This document shows, piece after piece, positions 53,641 through 64,000 of a stretch of 64,000 bases of DNA. The notes beneath the pieces are model-generated. The model saw only the letters and a list, made by a program, of their open reading frames with translations. It did no database searches and had not been told where the DNA came from. Position 1 is the stretch's first letter; each line of letters starts with the position of its first letter. The stretch lies in contig NZ_LAQP01000014.1 of the NCBI RefSeq assembly GCF_000971965.1, forward strand, positions 62,001-126,000, read 5' to 3'. This DNA comes from Paenibacillus wulumuqiensis (lineage in GTDB: Bacteria; Bacillota; Bacilli; Paenibacillales; Paenibacillaceae). The position numbers were made by a program, and so were the translations under genes.

Positions 53641-54735
53641 TCAGTCCTGAAAAAGCTTCGGCAGGTTTTCGGTATAAGAAGGGTATACCAGACCTTTTTC
53701 TGTAATAATGGCAGTAACATATTCATTTGGCGTTACATCAAATGCAGGATTGAATACCTTGATATCTTCTGGAGCGGTACGTTTGCCGAATCCTTGGGTA
53801 ACTTCTTCGGCCGAACGTTCTTCAATCGGAATCTCGGCTCCTGTGGATGTAGACAGATCAATTGTCGACAGCGGGCAGGCTACATAAAAAGGAATATTAT
53901 GCGCTTTGGCGAGTACCGCCACGCTGTAAGTACCGATTTTGTTGGCAACATCACCGTTGGCTGCAACGCGGTCTGCGCCGACGATAACCGCCTGAATCCA
54001 GCCTTTGGACATGACCATGCCTGCCATATTGTCGCACAGCAGCGTCACGTCAATACCTGCCTGCTGAAGCTCAAATGCCGTCAACCTCGCACCCTGCAGT
54101 ACAGGACGGGTCTCATCGGCATACACTTTCAGCTGAATGCCCTGTTCATGAGCCAGATACATCGGCGCCAGTGCGGTACCGTATTTGGCAGTCGCCAGTC
54201 CACCGGCGTTGCAGTGAGTCAGTACACCCATGCCATCTTCGAACAGCGGCAGGGCATGCACTCCGATCATACGGCAGACTTCTTCGTCTTCTTCATGAAT
54301 GGCGATGGCTTCGGCGAGCAGTCCGGCATGGCGGGACTCGGTTGTTCCTTCCTGCTCGGCGAGCTGGTGGGCACGCTTGTTCATGCGATCCAATGCCCAG
54401 AACAGATTGACGGCGGTTGGACGGGACTCCGCCAGATAAGCCGCAGTTTTGAGTACATGCTTGAGCCATGCATCCGCGTCTTCGCCTTTGTACTCCCAGG
54501 CGCCCAGTACAACACCATAAGCGGCGGAGATGCCGATCGCCGGTGCTCCGCGTACTTTCATGGAACGAATCCCTTCAAATACCTGCTCCGCAGTGAACAG
54601 CTCCAGCATCACAATCTCGTCCGGAAGCAGACGCTGATCCAGCATCAGCAGTTTGTCATCCGCCCAGCGAAGGGACAGCAGCGGTTCAAATGGAGCTTTA
54701 ACCGGAACATCATTGGATGGAACCTGATTATTCAT
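53641..54735 (-). CDS. mtnA: Methylthioribose-1-phosphate isomerase
   Basis: 364 residues. The catalytic Cys175 (LTHCNAGG) and Asp255 ([11 protein letters not shown]) match Cys160/Asp240 of the B. subtilis enzyme with constant spacing. [15 protein letters not shown] and the [10 protein letters not shown] segment are family hallmarks. It isomerises methylthioribose-1-phosphate to the ribulose form in methionine salvage. No other salvage gene is adjacent. No SAM-riboswitch (S-box) was seen in the upstream 54736-54980 sequence, although such genes often carry one. Confidence 0.96.
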   Translation of the reverse strand: MNNQVPSNDVPVKAPFEPLLSLRWADDKLLMLDQRLLPDEIVMLELFTAEQVFEGIRSMKVRGAPAIGISAAYGVVLGAWEYKGEDADAWLKHVLKTAAYLAESRPTAVNLFWALDRMNKRAHQLAEQEGTTESRHAGLLAEAIAIHEEDEEVCRMIGVHALPLFEDGMGVLTHCNAGGLATAKYGTALAPMYLAHEQGIQLKVYADETRPVLQGARLTAFELQQAGIDVTLLCDNMAGMVMSKGWIQAVIVGADRVAANGDVANKIGTYSVAVLAKAHNIPFYVACPLSTIDLSTSTGAEIPIEERSAEEVTQGFGKRTAPEDIKVFNPAFDVTPNEYVTAIITEKGLVYPSYTENLPKLFQD

Positions 54736-54989
54736 AATAGAGAATCACTCCCTTGGATAATTAAAAACATTAGAATATAGGATATCGGAAAAGTAGGCTT
54801 TTGCACAGTCTTTTTTCTGCTATATTCCATTATAAAACAGAAGCTGCGCCTGCGTTTAAACGATCTTCATCAGTACCCTGTTTCCGGTACCGATTGTTTC
54901 GTCCAATGCTCGCACGGGTAAGATGTATGCAGATGAGCCTGACATGTTTATCAATTTCACCAAATTCATAAAAGTGAGGGATAATGATT

Positions 54990-55457
54990 ATGTCTAACAT
55001 TACAAACGAAAACTCTACTCAAACCAAACGTATTGAAGAACTGTTGAATCTGCAGGTGGCTAACCTGAATGTACTATATGTGAAAATCCACAACTTCCAC
55101 TGGTATGTCAAAGGCGAGAACTTCTACACGCTGCATATCAAGTTCGAAGAATTGTATAACGAAGTTACCCTGAAAATGGACGAAATCGCTGAGCGTCTGC
55201 TGACACTCAAAGGTTCCCCGGCTGCTACAATGAAAGAGTATCTGGAACTGTCCAGTATCCAGGAAGCGAACGGCAGCGAAGATGCACGTACAATGGTACA
55301 AACGATCATTGAAGACTTTGCTACTGTATGTGAGCAGTTCCAGGAAACGATCGAACTGGCTGACGAGTCCGGTGACCAACCGACAGCAGATATGCTGATC
55401 GCGTTCAAAGCGGATCTGGAGAAACACATGTGGATGCTGCGCTCTTTCTTGGGCTGA
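54990..55457 (+). CDS. dps: Dps-family ferritin-like DNA-protection protein
   Basis: 155 residues from ATG 54990, eight bases behind GAGGGA; an ATG at 54984 is too close to it. The dinuclear ferroxidase ligands are all present: His37 and His49 (FHWYVKGENFYTLH), Asp64 and Glu68 (MDEIAE). Such proteins form 12-subunit shells that store iron and protect DNA from peroxide. It is monocistronic with a terminator. MrgA-type regulation by PerR is usual, but no PerR box was confirmed here. Confidence 0.95.
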   Translation: MSNITNENSTQTKRIEELLNLQVANLNVLYVKIHNFHWYVKGENFYTLHIKFEELYNEVTLKMDEIAERLLTLKGSPAATMKEYLELSSIQEANGSEDARTMVQTIIEDFATVCEQFQETIELADESGDQPTADMLIAFKADLEKHMWMLRSFLG

Positions 55458-55497
55458 GTTCTCTTATAACTAATCATTCAATCAAGAGGATTGAAAC

Positions 55498-55533
55498 AAA
55501 CCGCAATCTGTCCTATGACAGGTTGCGGTTTTA
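55498..55533 (+). terminator. Intrinsic terminator after dps
   Basis: AAACCGCAATCTGTC pairs with GACAGGTTGCGGTTT (one G-U) around a four-base loop, followed by a T-rich tail. Confidence 0.87.
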
Positions 55534-55680
55534 TTTATGGAAATTGTATACATAGTTATTATATAAAAAGGAAATACTATTAAATACATAAAAGTAAAAA
55601 TATGGTAGTATTTAATAAGGAAAGCTTTTGTATCAAAGAAAGGAGGTAAATAAGGGCCAAGGATCAAGTCAAAAGAAAAA

Positions 55681-55694
55681 TGTAAGCGTAATCA
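55681..55694 (+). promoter_or_regulatory. Candidate cre site, one mismatch
   Basis: TGTAAGCGTAATCA differs from the cre consensus at one core position. It lies ~50 bases before the secreted protein gene. A strong AAAGGAGGT at 55640 in the same leader has no start codon behind it. Confidence 0.4.
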
Positions 55695-55743
55695 TTTGGC
55701 GGAAGAATTTTTTATCTCACAATAGTACAAAGGAGAAATGAAA

Positions 55744-56241
55744 ATGAGAGTAAAGGGCTGGTTAAAAAGCATGTCGTTTATACTCCTCTTACCTTTGTTC
55801 TTCAGTGTTATGTTACCTTTTGGAGCTGCAAGCGTCAAAGCCTCGATCTCACCTCAGACCGAACCACCACCGGAAGATTTGCACCATAACTGGGTCGAAT
55901 ACCTTAATCTCAGAGGTGGCGGACAGGATACATCTGCACAATGGTCAACGAATAACCAGGCAGATGTATCTTTCTCGTTTGTCATGCAAGGACAGGGTGA
56001 ATTGACTGTTTCTTATGAAGTTTATGGTTACTATAAACAATGGGTTCCCATGCACTCTGTAACCTTTACAAAATCCGGTAAGTATGATTATAAGATGGGC
56101 TATTATCCTAGGTTTCCGGAAGATGTGAGCGACTATCGTGTTACCTACCGACTCAAGGAAACGGATGGACCGGTTAGAGTGTATGGTAATACGACGTTTG
56201 ATTATTATGACCGTTGGATTCCAACAGGCGGTGGCTGGTAA
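55744..56241 (+). CDS. Secreted protein of unknown function
   Basis: 165 residues from ATG 55744, seven bases behind AAGGAGA; an ATG at 55738 is too close. A signal peptide (SMSFILLLPLFFSVMLPF) with cleavage around VKAS is followed by a beta-rich domain full of aromatic residues, Gly and Thr (VSFSFVMQGQGELTVSYEVYG, YYKQWVPMHSVTFTKSG), ending in WIPTGGGW. It contains no cysteine and looks like a small beta-sandwich or carbohydrate-surface protein. No family recognised. A candidate cre lies upstream. Confidence 0.7.
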   Translation: MRVKGWLKSMSFILLLPLFFSVMLPFGAASVKASISPQTEPPPEDLHHNWVEYLNLRGGGQDTSAQWSTNNQADVSFSFVMQGQGELTVSYEVYGYYKQWVPMHSVTFTKSGKYDYKMGYYPRFPEDVSDYRVTYRLKETDGPVRVYGNTTFDYYDRWIPTGGGW

Positions 56242-56510
56242 TCGATATTGCCTGTCTGGAATTCCCCGGTCTGCACATGAATTGCTGCTGATCCTTAGGC
56301 TGGGGTCAGATCATTGGCTGGCGGAACATAATATACTGTAGATAGGCTGTAAATTATTCTCCAGTGCATACTACATCCAAGCCACTGTTTGCATAAACTG
56401 CAAATAGTGGCTTTCATTTGTAACGGAATGCAGTCATTTGTCTTTATTTCTTTTATAATAAAGAAAGATAGGGTAATGGAAAGCTATAGGCGACAGGAGG
56501 CTTGCAAAAG

Positions 56511-56771
56511 ATGTATCTGGATAACGGACGTTTTATTGTAGAGGACCAAGACATTTCTGCAATCTATTGTTACCGGGATCGGGATGGTATTTCTTTTGAA
56601 GATGGATTTCGCTTCGAAATGCAGATGCAGGATATTGTTATCTATCCAGGCAGCATACATGCTGTCGAACTTCCTGTCGCATTGATCTTCTCTGCGGACG
56701 AAAGAATCGAAGAACTGATTCGGGCTGCCATTTACCAAAGTGTTGGATTTATAGAGGAGGAGACTATTTGA
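56511..56771 (+). CDS. Hypothetical protein, first gene of a two-gene operon
   Basis: 86 residues from ATG 56511, ten bases behind CAGGAGG; a TTG at 56502 is in frame but too near it. The protein is acidic and mixed alpha/beta (MYLDNGRFIVEDQDISAIYC, VELPVALIFSADERIEELIRA) and not recognised. Its stop overlaps the start region of the DUF1802 gene, so the two are translationally coupled and perhaps act together. Confidence 0.7.
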   Translation: MYLDNGRFIVEDQDISAIYCYRDRDGISFEDGFRFEMQMQDIVIYPGSIHAVELPVALIFSADERIEELIRAAIYQSVGFIEEETI

Positions 56772-57367
56772 TGAACAAAAAGGTGATTGCCCTCAAGGAA
56801 TGGGCATCCGCTATTCGCGCACTGGAAGAAGGCAGACAGATTCTATTGATGCGTAAAGGCGGCATTGTGGAAGAAACACGCCATTTTGAGTTGAAAGAAA
56901 ATGCTTTTTATCTGTATCCGACCTATGAGCATCAGCGCCGGGAACTGCTTAAGCCGGAATATCAGCATCTGGTCGACGAGTCAATGGCAGACTGGTCGCC
57001 GGAGCAGAATACTGCGACCATACGCCTGTATGCCGAAGTAACGGATGATCTGGAAATCTATGATCAGGAGCAGTTAAATCGGCTGCGGGAGACGCATATC
57101 TGGACCGATACTTTTGCCGAAGAACGCCTACGCTGGAAAAAGAAAAACCCGCTTCATCTGCTAATCCTGCGGGTATATATAATTGAACGACCGGTGGACA
57201 TCCCTATAGAGGAGCAGTATATCGGCTGCAAATCGTGGATATCCATACCAAGTGGTTCGGTGACGAGCGAATTGACGCCGGTGCTGGACGCTGCGGAGTT
57301 TGAGAGAATGCGATCTGTTGTATTGCAATCGCTGCAGGAACAGAACATTCCAACACATAAAGCTTGA
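56771..57367 (+). CDS. DUF1802-family protein
   Basis: 198 residues from ATG 56771; a TTG three bases upstream also fits the GGAGGAG site. DUF1802 features are ALKEWASAIRALEEGRQILLMRKGGI near the N-terminus, shown here as two motifs (ALKEWASAI and GRQILLMRKGGI), then FYLYPTYEHQ and the C-terminal KSWISI. The role of this family is unknown. It is coupled to the short gene before it, and a terminator hairpin begins within its last codons. Confidence 0.82.
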   Translation: MNKKVIALKEWASAIRALEEGRQILLMRKGGIVEETRHFELKENAFYLYPTYEHQRRELLKPEYQHLVDESMADWSPEQNTATIRLYAEVTDDLEIYDQEQLNRLRETHIWTDTFAEERLRWKKKNPLHLLILRVYIIERPVDIPIEEQYIGCKSWISIPSGSVTSELTPVLDAAEFERMRSVVLQSLQEQNIPTHKA

Positions 57368-57392
57368 CTGAGGCGATCGGTCAGGCTTTTTA
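57361..57392 (+). terminator. Intrinsic terminator after the DUF1802 gene
   Basis: AGCTTGACTG pairs imperfectly with GGTCAGGCT and is followed by T5. Confidence 0.65.
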
Positions 57393-57403
57393 TTATGGGT
57401 TGG

Positions 57404-57592
57404 GGTGATGCGGGGGAAAGAAGGGTTGAGGGGGCAGGGGCCGCTGCGGGAAGGGATTGTCCGGCTGTCCTCCGGTTAAGAATGGATATTCTGAAATGGG
57501 TACAGCGGGAATATCCATTCTTAAATGTCGGCCTGCCGGACAATTCCCTCCCCTCCGCTCCGTGCTCCCTCAAACAATTTTCCTCCGCACAG
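57404..57592. repeat. Long imperfect palindrome A
   Basis: The core is a perfect 16-bp inverted repeat (TTAAGAATGGATATTC, 57476-57491, with 57509-57524) around a 17-base loop. Outer segments continue the symmetry: GGGATTGTCCGG (57453) with CCGGACAATTCCC (57536), then purine-rich against pyrimidine-rich flanks, so the arms reach ~90 bases. It is non-coding, and resembles a REP/MITE-like element or the gene for a long hairpin RNA. Confidence 0.8.
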
Positions 57593-57722
57593 GGGGATGG
57601 GGCAATTTGGAAGAGATTAAAGATTTAAAAGCTTAAAGAAGTAAAGGCTTGTAAAGAATAATTGGTTTGGGATGGATTAACTTGAATTGGGTTGAGAGAT
57701 TTAATCATGCCCAATAAATATG

Positions 57723-57735
57723 AATACTTGAGAAT
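57723..57735. repeat. Direct repeat AATACTTGAGAAT, copy 1
   Basis: The same 13 bases recur at 58091-58103, upstream of the suf operon. Significance unknown. Confidence 0.6.
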
Positions 57736-57790
57736 TTGTCTTGCAGATTTGCAAATTTCTTTACTATAAAAAGTAAAATGACCAATCTGC

Positions 57791-57929
57791 ACCTAGCGGA
57801 GCAATTGGAATCGGACTTCAGCAGCGGAGCGGCCTCATTTAAGAATTGGATATCTCGCGGTAGCGGAAATTCAGGATATCCGATTCTTAATGGAGGGCAG
57901 AAGACCGATCCAATTGTGCAGCGAGGTTC
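57791..57929. repeat. Long imperfect palindrome B, related to A
   Basis: The core TTAAGAATTGGATATC (57839-57854) pairs with 57875-57890 with one G-U; the outer arms GCAATTGGAATCGG (57801) and CCGATCCAATTGTGC (57905) continue it. The core differs from palindrome A's by one inserted base and a few substitutions, so the two are a small repeat family. It lies ~200 bases from A. Confidence 0.8.
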
Positions 57930-58090
57930 CCCGGGAGCGTCGTAGTTTTTCCAACACATGCAGCAACAAAGTCATCGCACACTTTTCCCCACATAATACC
58001 TCATGCTGCTCTGGCATGTTCCTGATATTCACGTTAAGATAAGGTGAAAGATATCTGTAGTTCATTGCGGCTATATTGAAATTATTATAA

Positions 58091-58114
58091 AATACTTGAG
58101 AATCGTTGAGAATC
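58091..58114. promoter_or_regulatory. TTGAGAATC direct repeats upstream of suf
   Basis: TTGAGAATC occurs at 58096-58104 and 58106-58114, and a degenerate TTTAGAAT follows. Such short direct repeats upstream of an iron-sulphur operon could be binding sites for an iron or redox regulator; they are not a clear Fur box. The rest of the 57368-58545 gap outside the palindromes and promoter shows no gene. Confidence 0.35.
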
Positions 58115-58405
58115 AGTTTAGAATAGTTCTAAGGAAGATTTATTCTTAGACTTTATCTAAATGGATGGAATGCTGGGCATTTGATATGCGTGGTTCTGTA
58201 GAAAAGGATTTTTGCACAGCAAAAAATCTGGCTATCGGACAATGAGGGGTTTTTCCCTGTTAAGATAAATGTGTGCAGATCAGGTTGCAAATCAGCCTGA
58301 TGTCCGCAGGAAAAGTCAATCATATGCAGCTTGTTGGCCATGATGCCGGGAAGAGGAGAGCCGCTGTAGAAGAAGGCAACTTACTAATTTGTTGCTTATA
58401 TTTTT

Positions 58406-58435
58406 TTGCGGTCAACACCGTTTTACTGGTATGAT
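58406..58435 (+). promoter_or_regulatory. Possible suf promoter
   Basis: TTGCGG and TATGAT are 18 bases apart, ~110 bases before sufC. The -35 element matches at four of six positions. Confidence 0.4.
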
Positions 58436-58545
58436 TTAACAAGTGAACATGGTATTACGATCATTTTTATGAAGCATGCCGATAGACGATACATCAAAAT
58501 TGATCTATTTGGCTGCTTACTTACTTATTTGGAGGGACGACTATT

Positions 58546-59328
58546 ATGGCAACAAATTTCGTCATTGAAGGTCTGAAAGCAACAATCGAGAACAAGGAAA
58601 TCCTCAAAGGTGTTAACCTGTCGATGAAAGGCGGAGAAATCCACGCGATCATGGGACCTAACGGTACCGGTAAAAGTACGCTGGCATCCGCACTGATGGG
58701 ACATCCCAAATATGAAGTGACCGAAGGTACTGTAACACTTGACGGTGAAGATGTACTGGAGATGGAAGTGGACGAGCGCGCACGCGCAGGTCTGTTCCTG
58801 GCTATGCAATATCCAAGTGAAATCACGGGTGTAACCAACTCCGACTTCCTGCGCAGTGCAATCAACGCACGCCGTGAAGAAGGTAAAGAAATTTCCCTGA
58901 TCAAATTCATCCGCCAGATGGAAGGCAGCATGAAAGAACTGGAAATGAACCCTGAGTTCGCTCACCGTTACTTGAACGAAGGTTTCTCCGGTGGTGAGAA
59001 AAAACGTAACGAAATCCTGCAAATGATGATGCTGGATCCAAAACTCGTTATTCTTGATGAAATCGACTCCGGTCTGGATATCGATGCTCTGCGTATCGTA
59101 GCAGACGGTGTAAATAAAATGCGCAGTGAAGATCGTGGTTTCCTGATCATTACTCACTACCAGCGTCTCCTGAACTACATCACGCCTGACCATGTACACG
59201 TTATGATGCAGGGCCGTATTGTGAAATCCGGCGGTCCGGAACTGGCAGCCCGTCTGGAAGCAGAAGGCTATGACTGGGTTAAAGAAGAACTCGGCATCAC
59301 TGACGAAACTGTAGGTCAAGAAGCGTAA
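58546..59328 (+). CDS. sufC: Fe-S cluster assembly ATPase
   Basis: 260 residues. The Walker A motif is GPNGTGKSTL near residue 38, the signature GFSGGEKKRNEI, Walker B LVILDEIDSGLDID and switch His in IITHYQRLL. SufC binds SufB and SufD as the SufBC2D scaffold on which sulphur from SufS is built into clusters. GGAGGGA precedes the ATG. It is the first gene of sufCDSUB, the standard Firmicutes order. Confidence 0.97.
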   Translation: MATNFVIEGLKATIENKEILKGVNLSMKGGEIHAIMGPNGTGKSTLASALMGHPKYEVTEGTVTLDGEDVLEMEVDERARAGLFLAMQYPSEITGVTNSDFLRSAINARREEGKEISLIKFIRQMEGSMKELEMNPEFAHRYLNEGFSGGEKKRNEILQMMMLDPKLVILDEIDSGLDIDALRIVADGVNKMRSEDRGFLIITHYQRLLNYITPDHVHVMMQGRIVKSGGPELAARLEAEGYDWVKEELGITDETVGQEA

Positions 59329-59356
59329 ATTACTGTACGGAAGGAGGAGCTACACA

Positions 59357-62296
<2,940 letters not shown>

Positions 62297-62314
62297 GATA
62301 GGGAGGCTACAACA

Positions 62315-63712
62315 ATGGCTAAAAAAGCACCAGAAATGGAAGAATATAAATATGGTTTCCGCGATGAGCACAAATCCATTTTCCAGTCCGGTAAAGGTCT
62401 GAACAAGGAAATCGTAATGGAGATTTCCCGCATGAAGAACGAGCCGCAATGGATGCTGGATTTCCGTCTCAAATCACTGGAACAATTCGAGAAAATGCCT
62501 ATGCCTGAATGGGGCGGCGATCTGAGTGGACTGGACTTCAACGATATCCAGTACTATGTAAAGCCATCCGAAGGACAAGGTAAAACATGGGAAGAAGTAC
62601 CGACAGAGATCAAGGAAACCTTTGACAAACTCGGTATCCCGGAAGCAGAACAAAAATTCCTGGCTGGTGTATCCGCTCAGTACGAATCTGAAGTTGTATA
62701 CCACAGCATGCAAAAAGAACTGGAAGACCAGGGCGTAATTTTCATGGATACGGATACTGCACTGCGCGAGCATCCGGAGATCCTGAAAGAATACTTCTCT
62801 ACGGTTATTCCACCGACAGACAACAAATTCGCAGCACTGAACAGTGCCGTATGGTCCGGCGGAAGCTTCATCTATGTGCCGCCAGGCGTACAATGCGACG
62901 TGCCTCTGCAGGCGTACTTCCGCATTAACTCCGAGAACATGGGTCAGTTCGAGCGTACGCTGATCATCGCGGACGAAGGCAGCTTTGTACACTATGTAGA
63001 AGGCTGTACAGCCCCGATCTACAGCACCAACTCCCTGCACAGTGCGGTAGTTGAGATCATCTGTAAGAAGGATGCTCGTGTGCGTTATACAACGATCCAG
63101 AACTGGGCGCCAAACATCTACAACCTCGTTACCAAACGTGCAGTTGCAGAAGAGAACGCGACTATGGAATGGGTCGATGGTAACATCGGTTCCAAACTGA
63201 CTATGAAATACCCGGCTGTTGTACTGAAAGGTCGCGGTGCCAAAGGTTCCGTACTGTCGATCGCTGTAGCCGGTAAAGGCCAGCTGCAGGATGCAGGCGC
63301 GAAAATGATTCACCTGGCTCCAGATACTACGTCTACAATCGTATCCAAATCGATCAGTAAACATGGCGGTAAAGTAACGTACCGTGGTCTGGCATCATTT
63401 GGACGCAACTCCGAAGGTTCCAAGTCCAACATCAAGTGCGATACGCTGATCCTGGACAACGAGTCCACTTCTGATACCATTCCGTACAACGAGATCAAGA
63501 ATGATAACATTACGCTTGAGCACGAAGCAACGGTATCCAAAGTATCCGAAGATCAGCTGTTCTACCTGATGAGCCGCGGTCTGACTGAAGACGAAGCGAC
63601 TCAGATGATCGTAATGGGCTTTATCGAGCCATTTACGAAAGAACTGCCGATGGAGTATGCAGTTGAGATGAATAGATTGATCAAGTTCGAGATGGAAGGC
63701 AGTATCGGCTAA
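62315..63712 (+). CDS. sufB: Fe-S cluster scaffold protein
   Basis: 465 residues, the family's typical length. Segments such as [21 protein letters not shown], given here as [26 protein letters not shown], and the C-terminal [20 protein letters not shown] are SufB hallmarks. GGGAGGC precedes the ATG. It is the last suf gene and is followed by a terminator. SufB receives sulphur and carries the nascent cluster. Confidence 0.97.
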   Translation: MAKKAPEMEEYKYGFRDEHKSIFQSGKGLNKEIVMEISRMKNEPQWMLDFRLKSLEQFEKMPMPEWGGDLSGLDFNDIQYYVKPSEGQGKTWEEVPTEIKETFDKLGIPEAEQKFLAGVSAQYESEVVYHSMQKELEDQGVIFMDTDTALREHPEILKEYFSTVIPPTDNKFAALNSAVWSGGSFIYVPPGVQCDVPLQAYFRINSENMGQFERTLIIADEGSFVHYVEGCTAPIYSTNSLHSAVVEIICKKDARVRYTTIQNWAPNIYNLVTKRAVAEENATMEWVDGNIGSKLTMKYPAVVLKGRGAKGSVLSIAVAGKGQLQDAGAKMIHLAPDTTSTIVSKSISKHGGKVTYRGLASFGRNSEGSKSNIKCDTLILDNESTSDTIPYNEIKNDNITLEHEATVSKVSEDQLFYLMSRGLTEDEATQMIVMGFIEPFTKELPMEYAVEMNRLIKFEMEGSIG

Positions 63713-63814
63713 AACTTTTCAAACCTTGCCGTTAAAAGGGGAATTGTTACTTTTCGGTTAAGAATGTGGAAGTTCGTACCGGTTTTATGCCATTTTAATA
63801 TTGTTGATTCATGT

Positions 63815-63848
63815 AGAAGGCGAACTTTTAAGTTCGTCTTCTTTTTTG
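63815..63848 (+). terminator. Intrinsic terminator of the suf operon
   Basis: AGAAGGCGAACTT pairs with AAGTTCGTCTTCT (one G-U) around a short loop and ends in T6. Confidence 0.85.
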
Positions 63849-63878
63849 TTGTAATAAAAGGTAATGACCGGCAAAGTC

Positions 63879-63998
63879 CTATTCTAAGAATTCAAGTTCA
63901 ATATTGCTAATGAATAATTCTTTGCAATGTAGATCATCAGTATTTGATACATAAACTCCAATATAATTCTCTGGATATGTAATGATAAATACATTATA
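63879..63998 (-). CDS. C-terminal end of an unknown protein (partial)
   Basis: A 39-codon open frame enters the window from the right edge on the minus strand and stops at 63879. Its composition (VFIITYPENYIGVYVSNTDD, then ELFISNIELEFLE) is protein-like, unlike the other frames there. It converges on the suf terminator. No function can be assigned. Confidence 0.45.
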   Translation of the reverse strand, partial: YNVFIITYPENYIGVYVSNTDDLHCKELFISNIELEFLE

Positions 63999-64000
63999 TG

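Noticed and set aside
54736-54980. Possible S-box (SAM riboswitch) upstream of mtnA
   Set aside because: The conserved S-box segments were not found on the minus strand.
57404-57929. Insertion sequence ends
   Set aside because: No transposase frame lies between or beside the palindromes and no target-site duplication could be seen.
58153-58341. A 62-codon minus-strand open frame in the gap before sufC
   Set aside because: There is no ribosome-binding site in front of its ATG, and its composition is not protein-like; it was left as non-coding.

Overview
The window looks like a chromosomal segment of a Paenibacillus-type Gram-positive (Bacillota). The grounds are strong GGAGG ribosome-binding sites with frequent TTG and GTG starts, the sufCDSUB order of Firmicutes, lipobox lipoproteins, YesM/YesN-type sugar regulators, a sacXY-sacB-levB levan locus and the moderately GC-rich coding sequence. 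No rRNA, tRNA, CRISPR array, prophage or insertion sequence was seen.

Region by region. (1) 1-6.7 kb: the tail of an MBL-fold gene at the left edge, a LysR regulator, and a divergent four-gene ABC importer operon that ends in a paralogous MBL/beta-CASP hydrolase. (2) 6.9-11 kb: a secreted CYTH-like protein, a lipoprotein alpha-carbonic anhydrase, a small membrane protein, and an FMN riboswitch in front of an EamA-family transporter (probable flavin uptake). (3) 11.1-23.1 kb: an arabinan/hemicellulose-type sugar locus with a secreted GH43+CBM enzyme, a membrane-anchored sugar-binding protein with histidine kinase and AraC-type regulator (an AraPST-like sensor), a second binding protein with two permeases but no ATPase, and a cytoplasmic GH2 glycosidase. 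(4) 23.3-27.9 kb: a surface protein, then a small defence-like island: a Kiwa-like pair in the order KwaB-KwaA, a YCW-motif protein, and a single-chain fusion of MntA-type antitoxin with HepT-type toxin. (5) 28.2-34.4 kb: PTS EIIBC (SacX/SacP type), BglG-type antiterminator, levansucrase with a conserved antitermination leader, and levan-degrading LevB. (6) 34.5-38.7 kb: GNAT, amidase and a chemoreceptor. (7) 39.1-46.9 kb: a compact biosynthetic cluster that I do not recognise as any known pathway: carrier protein, radical SAM/SPASM, BtrH-like acyltransferase, ATP-grasp ligase, glycosyltransferase-like protein, Gfo/Idh/MocA oxidoreductase and, facing them, an Sfp-type phosphopantetheinyl transferase. 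(8) 47.2-57.4 kb: housekeeping and stress genes (esterase, five-PAS kinase, DegV, DUF423, MtnA, Dps, DUF1802) among uncharacterised proteins. (9) 57.4-58.5 kb: a gene-free stretch with two related long palindromes. (10) 58.5-63.7 kb: sufCDSUB for Fe-S cluster assembly, then the edge of another gene.

How the genes work together: the GH43 enzyme would release oligosaccharides outside, the membrane-anchored binding protein with kinase and regulator would sense them, the lipoprotein with its permeases (presumably using a shared MsmX-type ATPase) would import them, and GH2 would hydrolyse them inside, with a perfect cre site adding catabolite repression. In the levan locus the antiterminator is positioned to read the sacB leader. 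In the biosynthetic cluster the ATP-grasp ligase would load an amino acid on the carrier protein activated by the nearby PPTase, tailoring enzymes would modify it, and the BtrH-like protein would transfer it.

The best candidates for something undescribed are the carrier-protein/radical SAM cluster, the one-gene MNT-HEPN toxin-antitoxin with a well-placed internal start, the reversed Kiwa-like pair, and the hairpin that buries the ribosome-binding site of the sugar-binding lipoprotein. All functional calls rest on motif recognition by eye; no database search was run.
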